Notes under the pieces: model-generated
The model's database searches: none
What the model was told of the DNA's origin: nothing
The model's input: only the letters and a program-made list of their open reading frames with translations
Position numbers and translations under genes: made by a program
DNA from: Prevotellaceae bacterium
GTDB taxonomy: Bacteria; Bacteroidota; Bacteroidia; Bacteroidales; Bacteroidaceae
Length of the DNA: 37,354 bases
Assembly (NCBI GenBank): GCA_015256945.1
Contig: JABZLB010000030.1
Coordinates: forward strand, 1 to 37,354
Direction of reading: 5' to 3'
Shown: one piece after another, positions 25,131 to 33,307 of the stretch
How positions within the stretch are numbered: position 1 is the first letter of the stretch
Layout: the number at the start of each line of letters is the position of its first letter

Positions 25131-26522
25131 ATGAACCGGTCGCACGCACTTGACGCATTGAGAGGCTATGCCATCATGACGATGATACTTTCGGCCACTG
25201 AAGCCTTCGGCATTCTGCCGCCATGGATGTATCATGCGCAGGTACCGCCACCCTATCATGCCTTTAATCCGCATATCTATGGCATTACATGGGTAGACCT
25301 TATTTTCCCTTTCTTTCTGTTTTCCATGGGTGCAGCCATACCGTTGTCGTTCAGGAGGCAGATGGAAAAGGGAACAACGCGCGGGCAATTGTTATGGAAG
25401 AGCATCGTCAGATGGCTGAAACTGACGTTCTTTGCCATTTTTATTTACCACATGTTCCCCTTTATGATGGGGTACAAAACAGAGGCCTTGCACTATGTTG
25501 TGCCGCTGACGGCCTTTGGTTTGCTGTTTGTTTTGTTCATGCGCAACCCGTTCAGGCTGGACGAAAAGCATGCACGCATGGTTAATGCAGGTGCTTATGT
25601 CATAGCCGTTGTATGGATGTGGCTGCAGCCTTATGTAGATGGCGAAGTGTTCAGCTTGCAGCAAAGCGACATCATTATCCTTATTTTAGCCAACACTGTT
25701 GTCACCGGCTCGGTTGTTTTTCTGCTTACTGCCGACAAGCCTGTGTGGCGCATCGCACTTATTCCTGTTATTATGGCTCTGTTTCTCGGAGCTAAAACCG
25801 ATGGCTCGTGGCAACAACAGCTGCTGGCTTTCACCCCGGCGGCATGGCTCTGGCAGAGTAGTTATCAGGAATATCTGCTGGTAATAATTCCCGGAACACT
25901 TGTTGGCGACATGCTATGGCGGTGGCTTCATGAGCCTGTTGTTCAGGAGAGAACGGCAGGCAACAAGGCCATGTGGACCGCTCTGCTTGGTTTTCTGCTC
26001 ATCGTTACGAATGTGGTTACGCTGTATAACCGCTGGCTGCTGGCAGGATTTCTGCTTTCAGCCGTCATGGCTACGTCGTTAATTGTGATGCTTAAGCCCG
26101 TAAACAGCGAGCAGACATATTGGCGACGACTGGCCGTTACGGCGGCATGGCTGCTGCTTATCGGCCTGTTGACAGAACCCTTTGAAGGAGGAATACGAAA
26201 GGATGACGTCACAATGAGCTACCTGTTTACGACATCGGCACTGGCAGTTTACGGTTTATTGTTTTTCACCATATTGTGCGACCACTATCACATTACGTTT
26301 ATTTCGCGGCCTCTCGAAATGACGGGGCGCAGCCCTATGGTGGCTTATGTGGCATCGTCGATGGTTGTCATTCCCATCGTTACGCTTGCCGGATTGTGGC
26401 CTTTGTTTGAGAATATGGCACAAACACCATGGTGGGGATTTGCCCGTGGCGTAATACTCACGGTGCCAAGTATGGCTGTTGCCATGGCGTGCAGCCGCTT
26501 AAAATGGTATTGGAAAACCTGA
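25131..26522 (+). CDS. NagX/HGSNAT-like membrane protein (DUF5009)
   Basis: A 463-residue multi-pass membrane protein with about 10-11 hydrophobic helices. It opens with RSHALDALRGYAIM, the family signature (x-x-LDALRG), followed by FPFFLFSMGAAIPLS. Relatives include the human lysosomal heparan-alpha-glucosaminide N-acetyltransferase and bacterial NagX proteins, which recur in N-acetylglucosamine catabolic clusters. NagX function is not firmly established; it may acetylate, or help handle, amino sugars at the inner membrane. It follows the MFS gene by 60 nt, consistent with one operon. Confidence 0.85.
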   Translation: MNRSHALDALRGYAIMTMILSATEAFGILPPWMYHAQVPPPYHAFNPHIYGITWVDLIFPFFLFSMGAAIPLSFRRQMEKGTTRGQLLWKSIVRWLKLTFFAIFIYHMFPFMMGYKTEALHYVVPLTAFGLLFVLFMRNPFRLDEKHARMVNAGAYVIAVVWMWLQPYVDGEVFSLQQSDIIILILANTVVTGSVVFLLTADKPVWRIALIPVIMALFLGAKTDGSWQQQLLAFTPAAWLWQSSYQEYLLVIIPGTLVGDMLWRWLHEPVVQERTAGNKAMWTALLGFLLIVTNVVTLYNRWLLAGFLLSAVMATSLIVMLKPVNSEQTYWRRLAVTAAWLLLIGLLTEPFEGGIRKDDVTMSYLFTTSALAVYGLLFFTILCDHYHITFISRPLEMTGRSPMVAYVASSMVVIPIVTLAGLWPLFENMAQTPWWGFARGVILTVPSMAVAMACSRLKWYWKT

Positions 26523-26622
26523 CTGGGAAGCAGGAAACAAGGAAAAGACATCGGTAAAAGCAAAAAAAATATACATATTCCCATTATTATCGATAATACA
26601 CTCCGATATATAAACTTTTTCG

Positions 26623-26630
26623 TATCTTTG
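26623..26630 (+). promoter_or_regulatory. -7 element for the ROK regulator gene
   Basis: TATCTTTG lies 23 nt before ATG 26653. No good -33 TTG is visible at the usual distance, which is compatible with an activated or weak promoter. Confidence 0.55.
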
Positions 26631-26652
26631 TCATCTGAAAAACATCAAGACC

Positions 26653-27846
26653 ATGACTCATATCTTTAATACTGAAGACGGGAATAAAAACGACGCCTAT
26701 AAACTAAGCATTATCGACTATTTTATACAAAACGGCAACGCAACGGTCAACGATCTGGCCCGGTTTACTGGCGTAAGCATGCCCACAGCATCGAAACTTG
26801 TAGGCGAACTCTGCGAAGCTGGATATGTTAATGAGTATGGGAAACTGGAAACAGACGAGGGACGAAGGCCCCAGTTGTATGGCATAAATCCCTCATCAGG
26901 CTACTTCCTTGGTGCAGATTTTAATCAGGATTCCGTCAATATCGGATTGATAGACTTCACTGGTCACCTTGTGGATATGCAGTTAGGCAAGCCCTACATC
27001 CAGCAAAATACAATGGAAAGTCTGGATGAACTGTGTTCCATTATTACCGATTTTACGAACAATATTGATATTCCGCGAGAGAAAATACTGAAGCTTAACG
27101 TCAACATTTCAGGGCGCGTAAACCCGGATATGGGTTACAGTTACAGTTTGTTTAACTTTTCTGAGGTTGCGCTAAGCACGCTCATCGAAGAGAAAACCGG
27201 CATTTCCACCACCATAGATAACGATTCTCGTGCCATGGCTTACGGCGAATACATTGCCGGTTGCGTCAAAGGCGAAAAGAATGTATTGTTTATTAATATC
27301 AGCTGGGGGCTGGGAATGGGCATGATTCAGAATGGAAAGGTGTATAAAGGATGCTCAGGTTTCTCGGGCGAAATAGGACACATCCATGCTTTCGACAACG
27401 AACTGATATGCCATTGCGGCAAGAAAGGCTGCCTGGAAACGGAGGCGTCGGGAAGTGCTTTCTTCAGAATTGTGAAGGAACGCATCAGTGCAGGAGAGGC
27501 GTCGACGGTAAAAACCGGCAAAGACGGCAGCTTTACCTTTCAGGATTTAATAGATGCTGTGAACAACGAAGACTCGTTATGTATTGACGTTGTCGACAGT
27601 ATCGGTCATAAATTAGGCTTGCAAATATCGGCCCTTATCAATATTTTCAATCCGGAACTTGTTGTTATTGGTGGCAGTATGGCCGCTACCGGCGTATACC
27701 TTTTGCAGGCAATCAAGTCGGCTGTCATCAAATATTCGCTGAGTCTGGTACACAAAGACACGCGCATCGTGCTATCGAAGCTGAAAGATCGTGCCGGTTT
27801 GATTGGAGCTTGCATGGTTGCACGCAAGAACGCTCTGCATGAATAG
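26653..27846 (+). CDS. ROK-family transcriptional regulator (NagC/Mlc-like)
   Basis: A 397-residue protein. Residues 16-75 form a winged helix-turn-helix (NATVNDLARFTGVSMPTASKLV). Residues 85-390 are a ROK sugar-kinase-type domain with FSGEIGH (238-243) and the zinc motif C253-x-C255-x4-C260-LE. D191 in DNDSRAMAYGE aligns with the catalytic Asp of ROK kinases, so residual kinase activity is not excluded. NagC-type ROK repressors release DNA on binding amino-sugar phosphates or sugars. Flanked by NagX-like and GH20 genes, it is the best candidate local regulator. Confidence 0.92.
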   Translation: MTHIFNTEDGNKNDAYKLSIIDYFIQNGNATVNDLARFTGVSMPTASKLVGELCEAGYVNEYGKLETDEGRRPQLYGINPSSGYFLGADFNQDSVNIGLIDFTGHLVDMQLGKPYIQQNTMESLDELCSIITDFTNNIDIPREKILKLNVNISGRVNPDMGYSYSLFNFSEVALSTLIEEKTGISTTIDNDSRAMAYGEYIAGCVKGEKNVLFINISWGLGMGMIQNGKVYKGCSGFSGEIGHIHAFDNELICHCGKKGCLETEASGSAFFRIVKERISAGEASTVKTGKDGSFTFQDLIDAVNNEDSLCIDVVDSIGHKLGLQISALINIFNPELVVIGGSMAATGVYLLQAIKSAVIKYSLSLVHKDTRIVLSKLKDRAGLIGACMVARKNALHE

Positions 27847-27945
27847 CAGGCTGATATAAGCAGAACAGACAGCTGCCGGCATGCTTCCCTGCAGCGCATT
27901 AAACAAGAATCATAAAATTTTAATGTCATATAAAATTTCAATTTC

Positions 27946-29589
27946 ATGAATCGTTTACTAACATCTATTATGTTACTGCTCTCGTGTTTCATTGCACGCG
28001 GAGCAGAAAAAGCCGATTATGCTCAGGTTATTCCACAACCCAACAGCATTAATATGCAAAAGGGAGCACCGTTCCTGTTGCAGAATTCTACCGTCATTAC
28101 CTACACGGCTGGTGAGGATATGCAGCGCAACGCGGCATTCTTAAGTCAGTGGATAAACGAAATGACGCACATTAAGCCTGCCGTTGATGCAGCAAAAGGC
28201 AAGGCAAAAAGCGTTATCAGCCTGGTAATTGACCCGAAAGCCAAAGGCATCAACAACAATGAAGGTTATGCAATAAGCATTAATGCCAGGGGTATTGTGG
28301 TGCGCGGCAGGACAGCTGCCGGCGTTTTCTATGGCTGTCAGACGCTTAGAAAGTCGCTCCCAGTGCTGAAAAACAACGATGCCAACGCTGTTATAGAAAT
28401 GCCTGCAGCCAATATTAACGATGCACCGCGCTTTGCATACCGCGGCATGCACCTCGATTGTTCGCGTCATTTCTTCCCTGCAAGCTTCGTGAAAAAGTAC
28501 ATTGACATGATTGCTTTGCACAATATGAACCGCTTTCACTGGCATTTAACCGACGACCAGGGATGGCGATTTGCAGTTGACAAGTACCCCAAGCTCGCTA
28601 CAATAGCTTCAAAACGCAACGGAACCATGGTGAATCACTGTGCCAATGTCATTGATCACACACCCTATGGAGGCTATTATACCGATGCCGAAATTAAGGA
28701 TATTGTGAAGTATGCCGCCGATCGCCACATCACAATCATACCTGAAATTGACATGCCTGGCCACATGATGGCCGTTCTTGCTGCCTATCCTGAGCTGGGA
28801 TGCACGGGTGGTCCTTACGAAACGGCTATGCGATGGGGCATATTTGAGGATATTCTTTGTGCAGGAAACCCCAAGTCTTACGATTTCGTAAAGGCTGTTT
28901 TGGACAAGGTTTGCGACCTCTTCCCAAGTAAATACATTCATATTGGCGGCGACGAAGCACCACGCACACGCTGGGAAAAGTGCCCCAAGTGTCAGGCTGT
29001 AATTGCTAAAGAAGGCATTGTTGCAAAAGACGGCAAGAGCAAAGAGGCGCTTTTACAGGGATTTTTCACACGTAAAGTACAAGCCTATCTGGAAAGTAAG
29101 GGTCGCGATGTCATTGGATGGGACGAGCTTCTCGACTGTGATGTAGATACCAGCGCAACTATTATGTCGTGGCGTGGCAGCGAACCCGGTGCCAAAGGAG
29201 CCAAGCTTGGACACGACGTTATTATGACACCTATGCCCCATTGCTATTTCGACTTCTACCAGTCGAAGGATATTGTCAACGAGCCTGTGGCTATTGGCAA
29301 CTTCCTCGATGTAGCAAAGGTGTATGCCATGCAGCCTGTTGCCGACGGCCTTTCGCCCGAAGCTGCAAAGCATATTATAGGTGTTCAGGCTAACGTTTGG
29401 ACAGAATATATCGGCTGTCCCGAGCAGGTTGAATACATGATACTGCCTCGTATGGCTGCCCTTTCAGAAGTACAGTGGATGCCTGAAAAGCAAAAGAGCT
29501 TCGATGCATTTAAGAAACGTGCAACCTCTTTCCGCCGCATCTACGACCTGTACGGCTGGACCGTAGCACCACACTTGTGGCAAAAATAA
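27946..29589 (+). CDS. GH20 beta-N-acetylhexosaminidase
   Basis: A 547-residue exported enzyme. The N-terminal GH20b domain spans about 25-160. The catalytic barrel begins at about 163 (FAYRGMHLDCSRHFFP) and contains HWHLTDDQGWR (198-208) and the catalytic pair D336-E337 in IHIGGDEAPR. The Asp assists the substrate acetamido group and the Glu is the acid. It releases terminal beta-GlcNAc or GalNAc from glycans or chitooligosaccharides. LLSC at 11-14 could be a lipobox, suggesting a lipoprotein; otherwise a signal peptide ends near residue 20. No own promoter is obvious in the 99-nt gap, so co-transcription with the ROK gene is likely. Confidence 0.94.
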   Translation: MNRLLTSIMLLLSCFIARGAEKADYAQVIPQPNSINMQKGAPFLLQNSTVITYTAGEDMQRNAAFLSQWINEMTHIKPAVDAAKGKAKSVISLVIDPKAKGINNNEGYAISINARGIVVRGRTAAGVFYGCQTLRKSLPVLKNNDANAVIEMPAANINDAPRFAYRGMHLDCSRHFFPASFVKKYIDMIALHNMNRFHWHLTDDQGWRFAVDKYPKLATIASKRNGTMVNHCANVIDHTPYGGYYTDAEIKDIVKYAADRHITIIPEIDMPGHMMAVLAAYPELGCTGGPYETAMRWGIFEDILCAGNPKSYDFVKAVLDKVCDLFPSKYIHIGGDEAPRTRWEKCPKCQAVIAKEGIVAKDGKSKEALLQGFFTRKVQAYLESKGRDVIGWDELLDCDVDTSATIMSWRGSEPGAKGAKLGHDVIMTPMPHCYFDFYQSKDIVNEPVAIGNFLDVAKVYAMQPVADGLSPEAAKHIIGVQANVWTEYIGCPEQVEYMILPRMAALSEVQWMPEKQKSFDAFKKRATSFRRIYDLYGWTVAPHLWQK

Positions 29590-29602
29590 GACTTTATTGA
29601 AC

Positions 29603-29702
29603 AATACTTCTCCAAAATAAGGAGGGACACGCTATGAAGTAAGTCATTCGGGTATTGCCTGAGTGAATAATACTTCCCAAAAAAAGGAAAGGGCACGGCA
29701 TA
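29603..29702. repeat. Imperfect direct duplication after the GH20 gene
   Basis: AATACTTCTCCAAAATAAGG (from 29603) and AATACTTCCCAAAAAAAGGA (from 29669) begin two related stretches of about 34 nt, offset by 66 bp. Both continue into GGR-CACG-like sequence. Only the second copy has the complete inverted repeat that forms the terminator. Confidence 0.6.
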
Positions 29703-29719
29703 AAACTGCCGTGCCCTTT
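29688..29719 (+). terminator. Terminator of the ROK-GH20 transcript
   Basis: A perfect 13-bp stem (29688-29700 with 29707-29719) has a 6-nt loop, followed by TTTTGCTTTTT. It lies about 100 nt beyond the GH20 stop. The gap 29720-29981 has no supported gene. Confidence 0.88.
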
Positions 29720-29981
29720 TGCTTTTTCCTGCCTATGCCCATGAACAAAAAAACATACTTCTATTTTATAGACAAGTCCAAACTGTCGGCATTACGTTAT
29801 AAACCGGCATGCAAAACTACCGTTCCTGTTCACCGACACACAATAAAGAACATATAAATATGACATATAGCCATCACGCAAACGCCTTATCATTCCCTTC
29901 TGTACATCACACAAAAGACGAAATAACACCTTACCTGCTCCTTCTCTTCATCTTAAAAATACCTGTCTTATTTCAAAACGC

Positions 29982-30179
29982 CATTCAAAAAGCAACGTTA
30001 TCATGGTAAAAAGGCATAATTGTCCTGATAAAAAAGTATCCATATTTCATTCAAAAATCATGGCTGCACTGATGAGAAAGCAGGAAAATCACATTTAAAA
30101 GTCATGGCTACCCTGATGGAAAGGTAGAAGAATCTCATTCAAAAGACAGGATAATCCCGATGAAAAAACAAAATTATTC
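29982..30179. repeat. AT-rich 22-bp-period array (CATTCAAAAAG/TGATGAAAAG type)
   Basis: Nine consecutive 22-bp units start at 29982, 30004, 30026, 30048, 30070, 30092, 30114, 30136 and 30158. The first 11 nt of each follow CATTCAAAAAG or TGATRAAAAAG (A-tract at positions 6-9). The second 11 nt mostly differ, although the spacers at 30059 and 30103 are near-identical (CATGGCTGCAC, CATGGCTACCC). The two core words partly alternate. No reading frame runs through it convincingly. A solitary TTACGCCGTAA (30210-30220) follows. Confidence 0.72.
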
Positions 30180-30290
30180 AGTATCAAAAAAAACAACAAA
30201 ACCTTACAATTACGCCGTAAATGCGCCCTTATTTAATCAATTTTAACTCATAAATATATCGTTCACTCACTTTCTTTTAGAAAAAAAGCA

Positions 30291-30298
30291 TATCTTTG
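30291..30298 (+). promoter_or_regulatory. -7 element of the rubredoxin-flavodiiron operon
   Basis: TATCTTTG lies about 50 nt before ATG 30349. The -33 position is weak. Confidence 0.6.
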
Positions 30299-30348
30299 CA
30301 CCATATATAGTTTTTGTAATTATTATAATTTTAAAAAGACAAATCATT

Positions 30349-30513
30349 ATGAAGAAGTACGAATGTAACGTTTGTGGCTGGGTTTATGACCCACAAGTAG
30401 GCGACCCCGATAATGGTATTCAACCTGGAACAGCATTTGAAGACCTGCCCGATGACTGGACATGTCCCGAATGTGGCGTCGGCAAAGACGACTTTAGTCC
30501 TGTCGATGAATAA
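30349..30513 (+). CDS. Rubredoxin
   Basis: A complete 54-residue rubredoxin beginning at ATG 30349. The two iron-binding CxxCG knuckles are C6-N-V-C9-G and C39-P-E-C42-G. The conserved YDP (13-15), GDPDNGIQPGT and the aromatic core (W11, Y13, F30, W37) are present. It carries single electrons in the cytoplasm. It ends 13 nt before the flavodiiron gene and is almost certainly the electron donor of that enzyme. Confidence 0.97.
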   Translation: MKKYECNVCGWVYDPQVGDPDNGIQPGTAFEDLPDDWTCPECGVGKDDFSPVDE

Positions 30514-30526
30514 TTAATTATATAAC

Positions 30527-31717
30527 ATGGCAAAGAAAATAACAGAAAAAGTTTCATGGGTAGGCAAAATAGACTGGGAGCTTAAACACTTCCATGGTGA
30601 TGAATTGTCTACCGAACTGGGCTCGAGTTACAACTCATACCTGATACGTGACAAGAAGACTGCTCTTCTCGATACCGTGTGGGGACCTTATGATAAGGAG
30701 TTTGTCAGTCGGCTAAAAGAGGTTATCGACCTCAACGATATTGACTACATTATCATGAACCACAACGAAAACGACCATAGTGGTGCCTTGCCAGCCTTAA
30801 TGCGTGAGATACCCAACACCCCTATTTATTGCACAAAGAAAGGGGAAGATATAATAAAAGGTCTGTATCATGAGGAGTGGAACTTTGTCAATGTCAAAAC
30901 AGGCGACACACTTTCATTAGGTGAAAACACGCTCACCTTTATTGAATGTCCCATGTGTCATTGGCCCGACACGATGGTAACCTATGCTGACAAGGAGCAG
31001 ATATTGTTCTCAAACGATGTCTTCGGCCAGCATTTCGCTACTGAAAGCTTGTACGACGATGCGGTAAATCTGAACGATATGTTCCACGAAGCCGAGAAAT
31101 ACTATGCCAATATCCTCAACATTTATAACAAAATGGTGAAGAAAAAGGTCGACGAAATCATTGGCATGAATCTCCCGCTTAAGCTTATTTGCCCATCGCA
31201 CGGAGCAATATGGCGCAGCCATATCAAAGATATTCTTGAGAAATATCAACAGTGGGACAGCGACTATCAGGAACGACAAATCACCCTTGTCTACGATACC
31301 ATGTGGCAAGCCACCCGTTGGATGGCCGAAGCTATGGCCGAAGGCATTCGCCTTTACGACGATAGCATCACGGTAAAACTTATGAATGCCGCACACGATG
31401 ACAAGAATGATATACTGCTTGAGGTGTTTAAGTCGAAGGGAATATTGGTTGGTTCGCCCACGGTTAATCTGGGAATGACCTACGCCATAGCCGGTATTAT
31501 AGAACTAATTCACGGTATGCGCTTCAAAAATAAGCAGGCAGCAGCCTTCGGCAGCATTGGTTGGGGCGGCGGTGCAGAGAAGCGAATACAGGAAAGACTT
31601 ACAGAAGCTGGTTTCGAAATGCTTGCCGACCCCATAACAGTTAAGTGGGCTCCCGACGGCCAGGCACGCCAACAGTGCATAGAATATGGCAGAAGCTTCG
31701 CCGAAAAAGTATTTTAA
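30527..31717 (+). CDS. A-type flavodiiron protein (rubredoxin:oxygen/NO oxidoreductase, FprA-like)
   Basis: A 396-residue cytosolic enzyme. The N-terminal metallo-beta-lactamase-like domain carries the diiron ligands H79-x-E81-x-D83, H145, D164 and H225 (SHGAIWR). The C-terminal flavodoxin domain (from about 255, LVYDTMWQATRWMAEA) binds FMN, with the second flavin loop near GSPTVNLG. Flavodiiron proteins reduce O2 to water and/or NO to N2O, protecting anaerobes. Length and ligands match class A, lacking extra C-terminal domains. The upstream rubredoxin supplies electrons. Confidence 0.95.
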   Translation: MAKKITEKVSWVGKIDWELKHFHGDELSTELGSSYNSYLIRDKKTALLDTVWGPYDKEFVSRLKEVIDLNDIDYIIMNHNENDHSGALPALMREIPNTPIYCTKKGEDIIKGLYHEEWNFVNVKTGDTLSLGENTLTFIECPMCHWPDTMVTYADKEQILFSNDVFGQHFATESLYDDAVNLNDMFHEAEKYYANILNIYNKMVKKKVDEIIGMNLPLKLICPSHGAIWRSHIKDILEKYQQWDSDYQERQITLVYDTMWQATRWMAEAMAEGIRLYDDSITVKLMNAAHDDKNDILLEVFKSKGILVGSPTVNLGMTYAIAGIIELIHGMRFKNKQAAAFGSIGWGGGAEKRIQERLTEAGFEMLADPITVKWAPDGQARQQCIEYGRSFAEKVF

Positions 31718-31740
31718 TACAACGCAAATATAATATCAGA

Positions 31741-31772
31741 AAGGCTGGAAGAGTATTCAATCTTCCAGCCTT
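31741..31772 (+). terminator. Terminator of the rubredoxin-flavodiiron operon
   Basis: A perfect 12-bp stem (31741-31752 with 31761-31772) has an 8-nt loop, followed by a T-run, 24 nt after the stop. Between here and 32145 I see no gene. Notable strings are a 9-bp AT hairpin TGAAATATA-ATCG-TATATTTCA (31941-31962) and TATAATAAGGTATA (about 31997). Confidence 0.9.
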
Positions 31773-32145
31773 TTTTATGTCATGCCAGCCCCGATACTCT
31801 GCCAACGAAAACCAATTACCGTAATAACAGTAAATATCACAACAGACAATAAATACCGATAAAAATAAAAAACAAGGAGGCAACGAGGGCAGAAAGGCTG
31901 GAATAACAAAATACAATTGTCGACTATACAATATACGAACTGAAATATAATCGTATATTTCATGACGCAAAAAAACACAGTAGTTTAGCACATACTATAT
32001 AATAAGGTATAAAAAAGGAGCTACCTGAAAACAGAAAAAAGTATGCAGGGAAGAACTTCACACGGCAAAGCATGGAACAAAAAAGCACATCATGAGACAA
32101 GAGAAAACAGGACGCTTTGGGCAGATAAACACCATCAATTTGAGA

Positions 32146-32433
32146 TTACGGCACTATCGCGATCAGATTACGGCGTAAAGGCGCAACGATTACGATGTAA
32201 AGGGGGGTACAATTACGATGTAATTTACTTGCAATTACGATGTAAAGGCGTCACGATTACGATGTAAAGCCAACAACATTACGGCGTAAAGGCACCCCCT
32301 TTACGTCTGTTATAACACATTGATATACAACATTTTACAGATATAAAAATACAATTACGGCACAATGTGCATTCTAATATGCCGTAAAGCCAGAAAGATT
32401 ACGGCGAAAAGACAAACCCTTTACGCCGTAATC
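32146..32433. repeat. 22-bp-period array of 11-bp palindromes (TTACGRYGTAA type), array B
   Basis: Units start at 32146, 32168, 32190, 32213, 32235, 32257, 32279 and 32301, then after a 54-bp step at 32355, 32377, 32399 and 32421. Nearly all steps are 22 bp; one is 23. The fuller consensus is GATTACGRYGTAAAG with 7-11 unconserved nt between units. The outermost copies are degenerate. The last two units are inverted and form a 15-bp hairpin with one mismatch (32397-32411 with 32419-32433). The following 32434-32640 has no convincing gene. Confidence 0.9.
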
Positions 32434-32706
32434 TACTAAAGGCACCTGAAAACCATCCTGCACCGCCCTTTGCAACTATTGAAACCGGCAAAAGGAAACA
32501 AAAAGAGAAAACAACGGGAGCAAAACCGCAGAGCCGCAGCAAGCACAATGTTACCCTAACCAGACCCCGGCTGCAAAGTCTCAAAAAGAAAGAATAGTTA
32601 ACAAAGAAGAATATAGGCAGGCTGTTGCCCTTACCACCTTTACCCATTGTTATATTTGCAGCATATTCGTATGAAATGCGTATATTCTACCGGCATAATC
32701 AACGTT

Positions 32707-32815
32707 GTTACATTTTGTTACACGAGCAAACGTAACGCGTTATATATAGTTACATATTGTTTTGAAACTTATTTACGCTTTTGCTTGTATACATGGCTTT
32801 AAACCCCTACCTTTG
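32707..32815 (+). promoter_or_regulatory. Promoter A with paired GTTACATWTYGTT upstream elements
   Basis: GTTACATTTTGTTA (32707-32720) and GTTACATATTGTT (32749-32761) are 42 bp apart. They lie upstream of a perfect promoter: TTG (32785-32787), 20 nt, TACCTTTG (32808-32815). The first element starts 101 bp before the -7 box, exactly as in promoter B (34400-34508). Confidence 0.78.
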
Positions 32816-32821
32816 CATCAG

Positions 32822-33147
32822 AAATAAGAAACACTACAAGCGGAATGCCTTAAAGATGCAGCAAAACGACAAAGGCAGCAAACAGAGGTGAAAAGAAGGA
32901 TGTAAATAAATTGTTTTTACAAACAACTGTCTTTCAATTACCATCTGTGCCGCCTGACAAAACAAACAAGGCTGAACATCCCGAAAGCCGTTCATCTACA
33001 CCCACCGTATGGCAAACGCAAGCAGGGAACGGCCGGACAGACACAGAATAAGGAAAAAATAATACTGAAATATAATAGATTTTTACAACTCTCTCTTTAT
33101 AGGCGCAAAAATTGTCGTGATGACAGGTTTTGCGTCTTATTTTTTTA
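32822..33147 (+). ncRNA. Candidate noncoding transcript of about 325 nt
   Basis: The interval is bounded by promoter A and a strong intrinsic terminator ending near 33146. It contains no ATG-initiated frame longer than 17 codons on the plus strand. A TTG-initiated frame of 47 codons (32917-33060) exists but has no start context. Because the promoter shares its upstream elements with promoter B, the RNA is probably co-regulated with the AGSG peptide/lipoprotein operon. It could be a small regulatory RNA or a decayed gene. It matches no RNA family I recognise. Confidence 0.45.
33101..33146 (+). terminator. Intrinsic terminator of the short transcript
   Basis: A 16-bp stem (33101-33116 with 33122-33137) with one mismatch and wobble pairs has a 5-nt loop and is followed by TATTTTTTT. 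No preceding protein gene explains it. Confidence 0.8.
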
Positions 33148-33219
33148 TAAGTCGGCAGGTACGAAGCCATAGCCATTGAAACAAATTGTAAACGACCGGG
33201 CTTTTAGCAAGGTATGCAG

Positions 33220-33250
33220 TTGCATATTTACGGAATATTTCCTAACTTTG
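33220..33250 (+). promoter_or_regulatory. Promoter of the membrane LuxR-type regulator gene
   Basis: TTG (33220-33222), exactly 20 nt, then TAACTTTG (33243-33250). The leader is about 50 nt. It lacks the GTTACATWTYGTT elements, so the regulator need not be autoregulated in the same way. Confidence 0.78.
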
Positions 33251-33307
33251 TGCTGGAAGTTGATGATAAAACCCTATCTGCTTGCTGATTATACAGAATT
33301 TTAATCC

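Noticed and set aside
29663..30009. Two frames of 64-66 codons downstream of GH20
   Set aside because: They overlap the terminator hairpin and the start of the AT-rich array, and show no protein-like composition.
32043..32267. A 74-codon frame running through array B
   Set aside because: It only reads the palindrome units in one frame; the 22-bp period is not a multiple of three, so no protein repeat results.
32671..32802. A 43-codon ATG frame starting after a TATATTTG word
   Set aside because: It covers the shared GTTACAT elements and the -33 of promoter A; Cys/Tyr-rich translation looks like noncoding AT-rich DNA.
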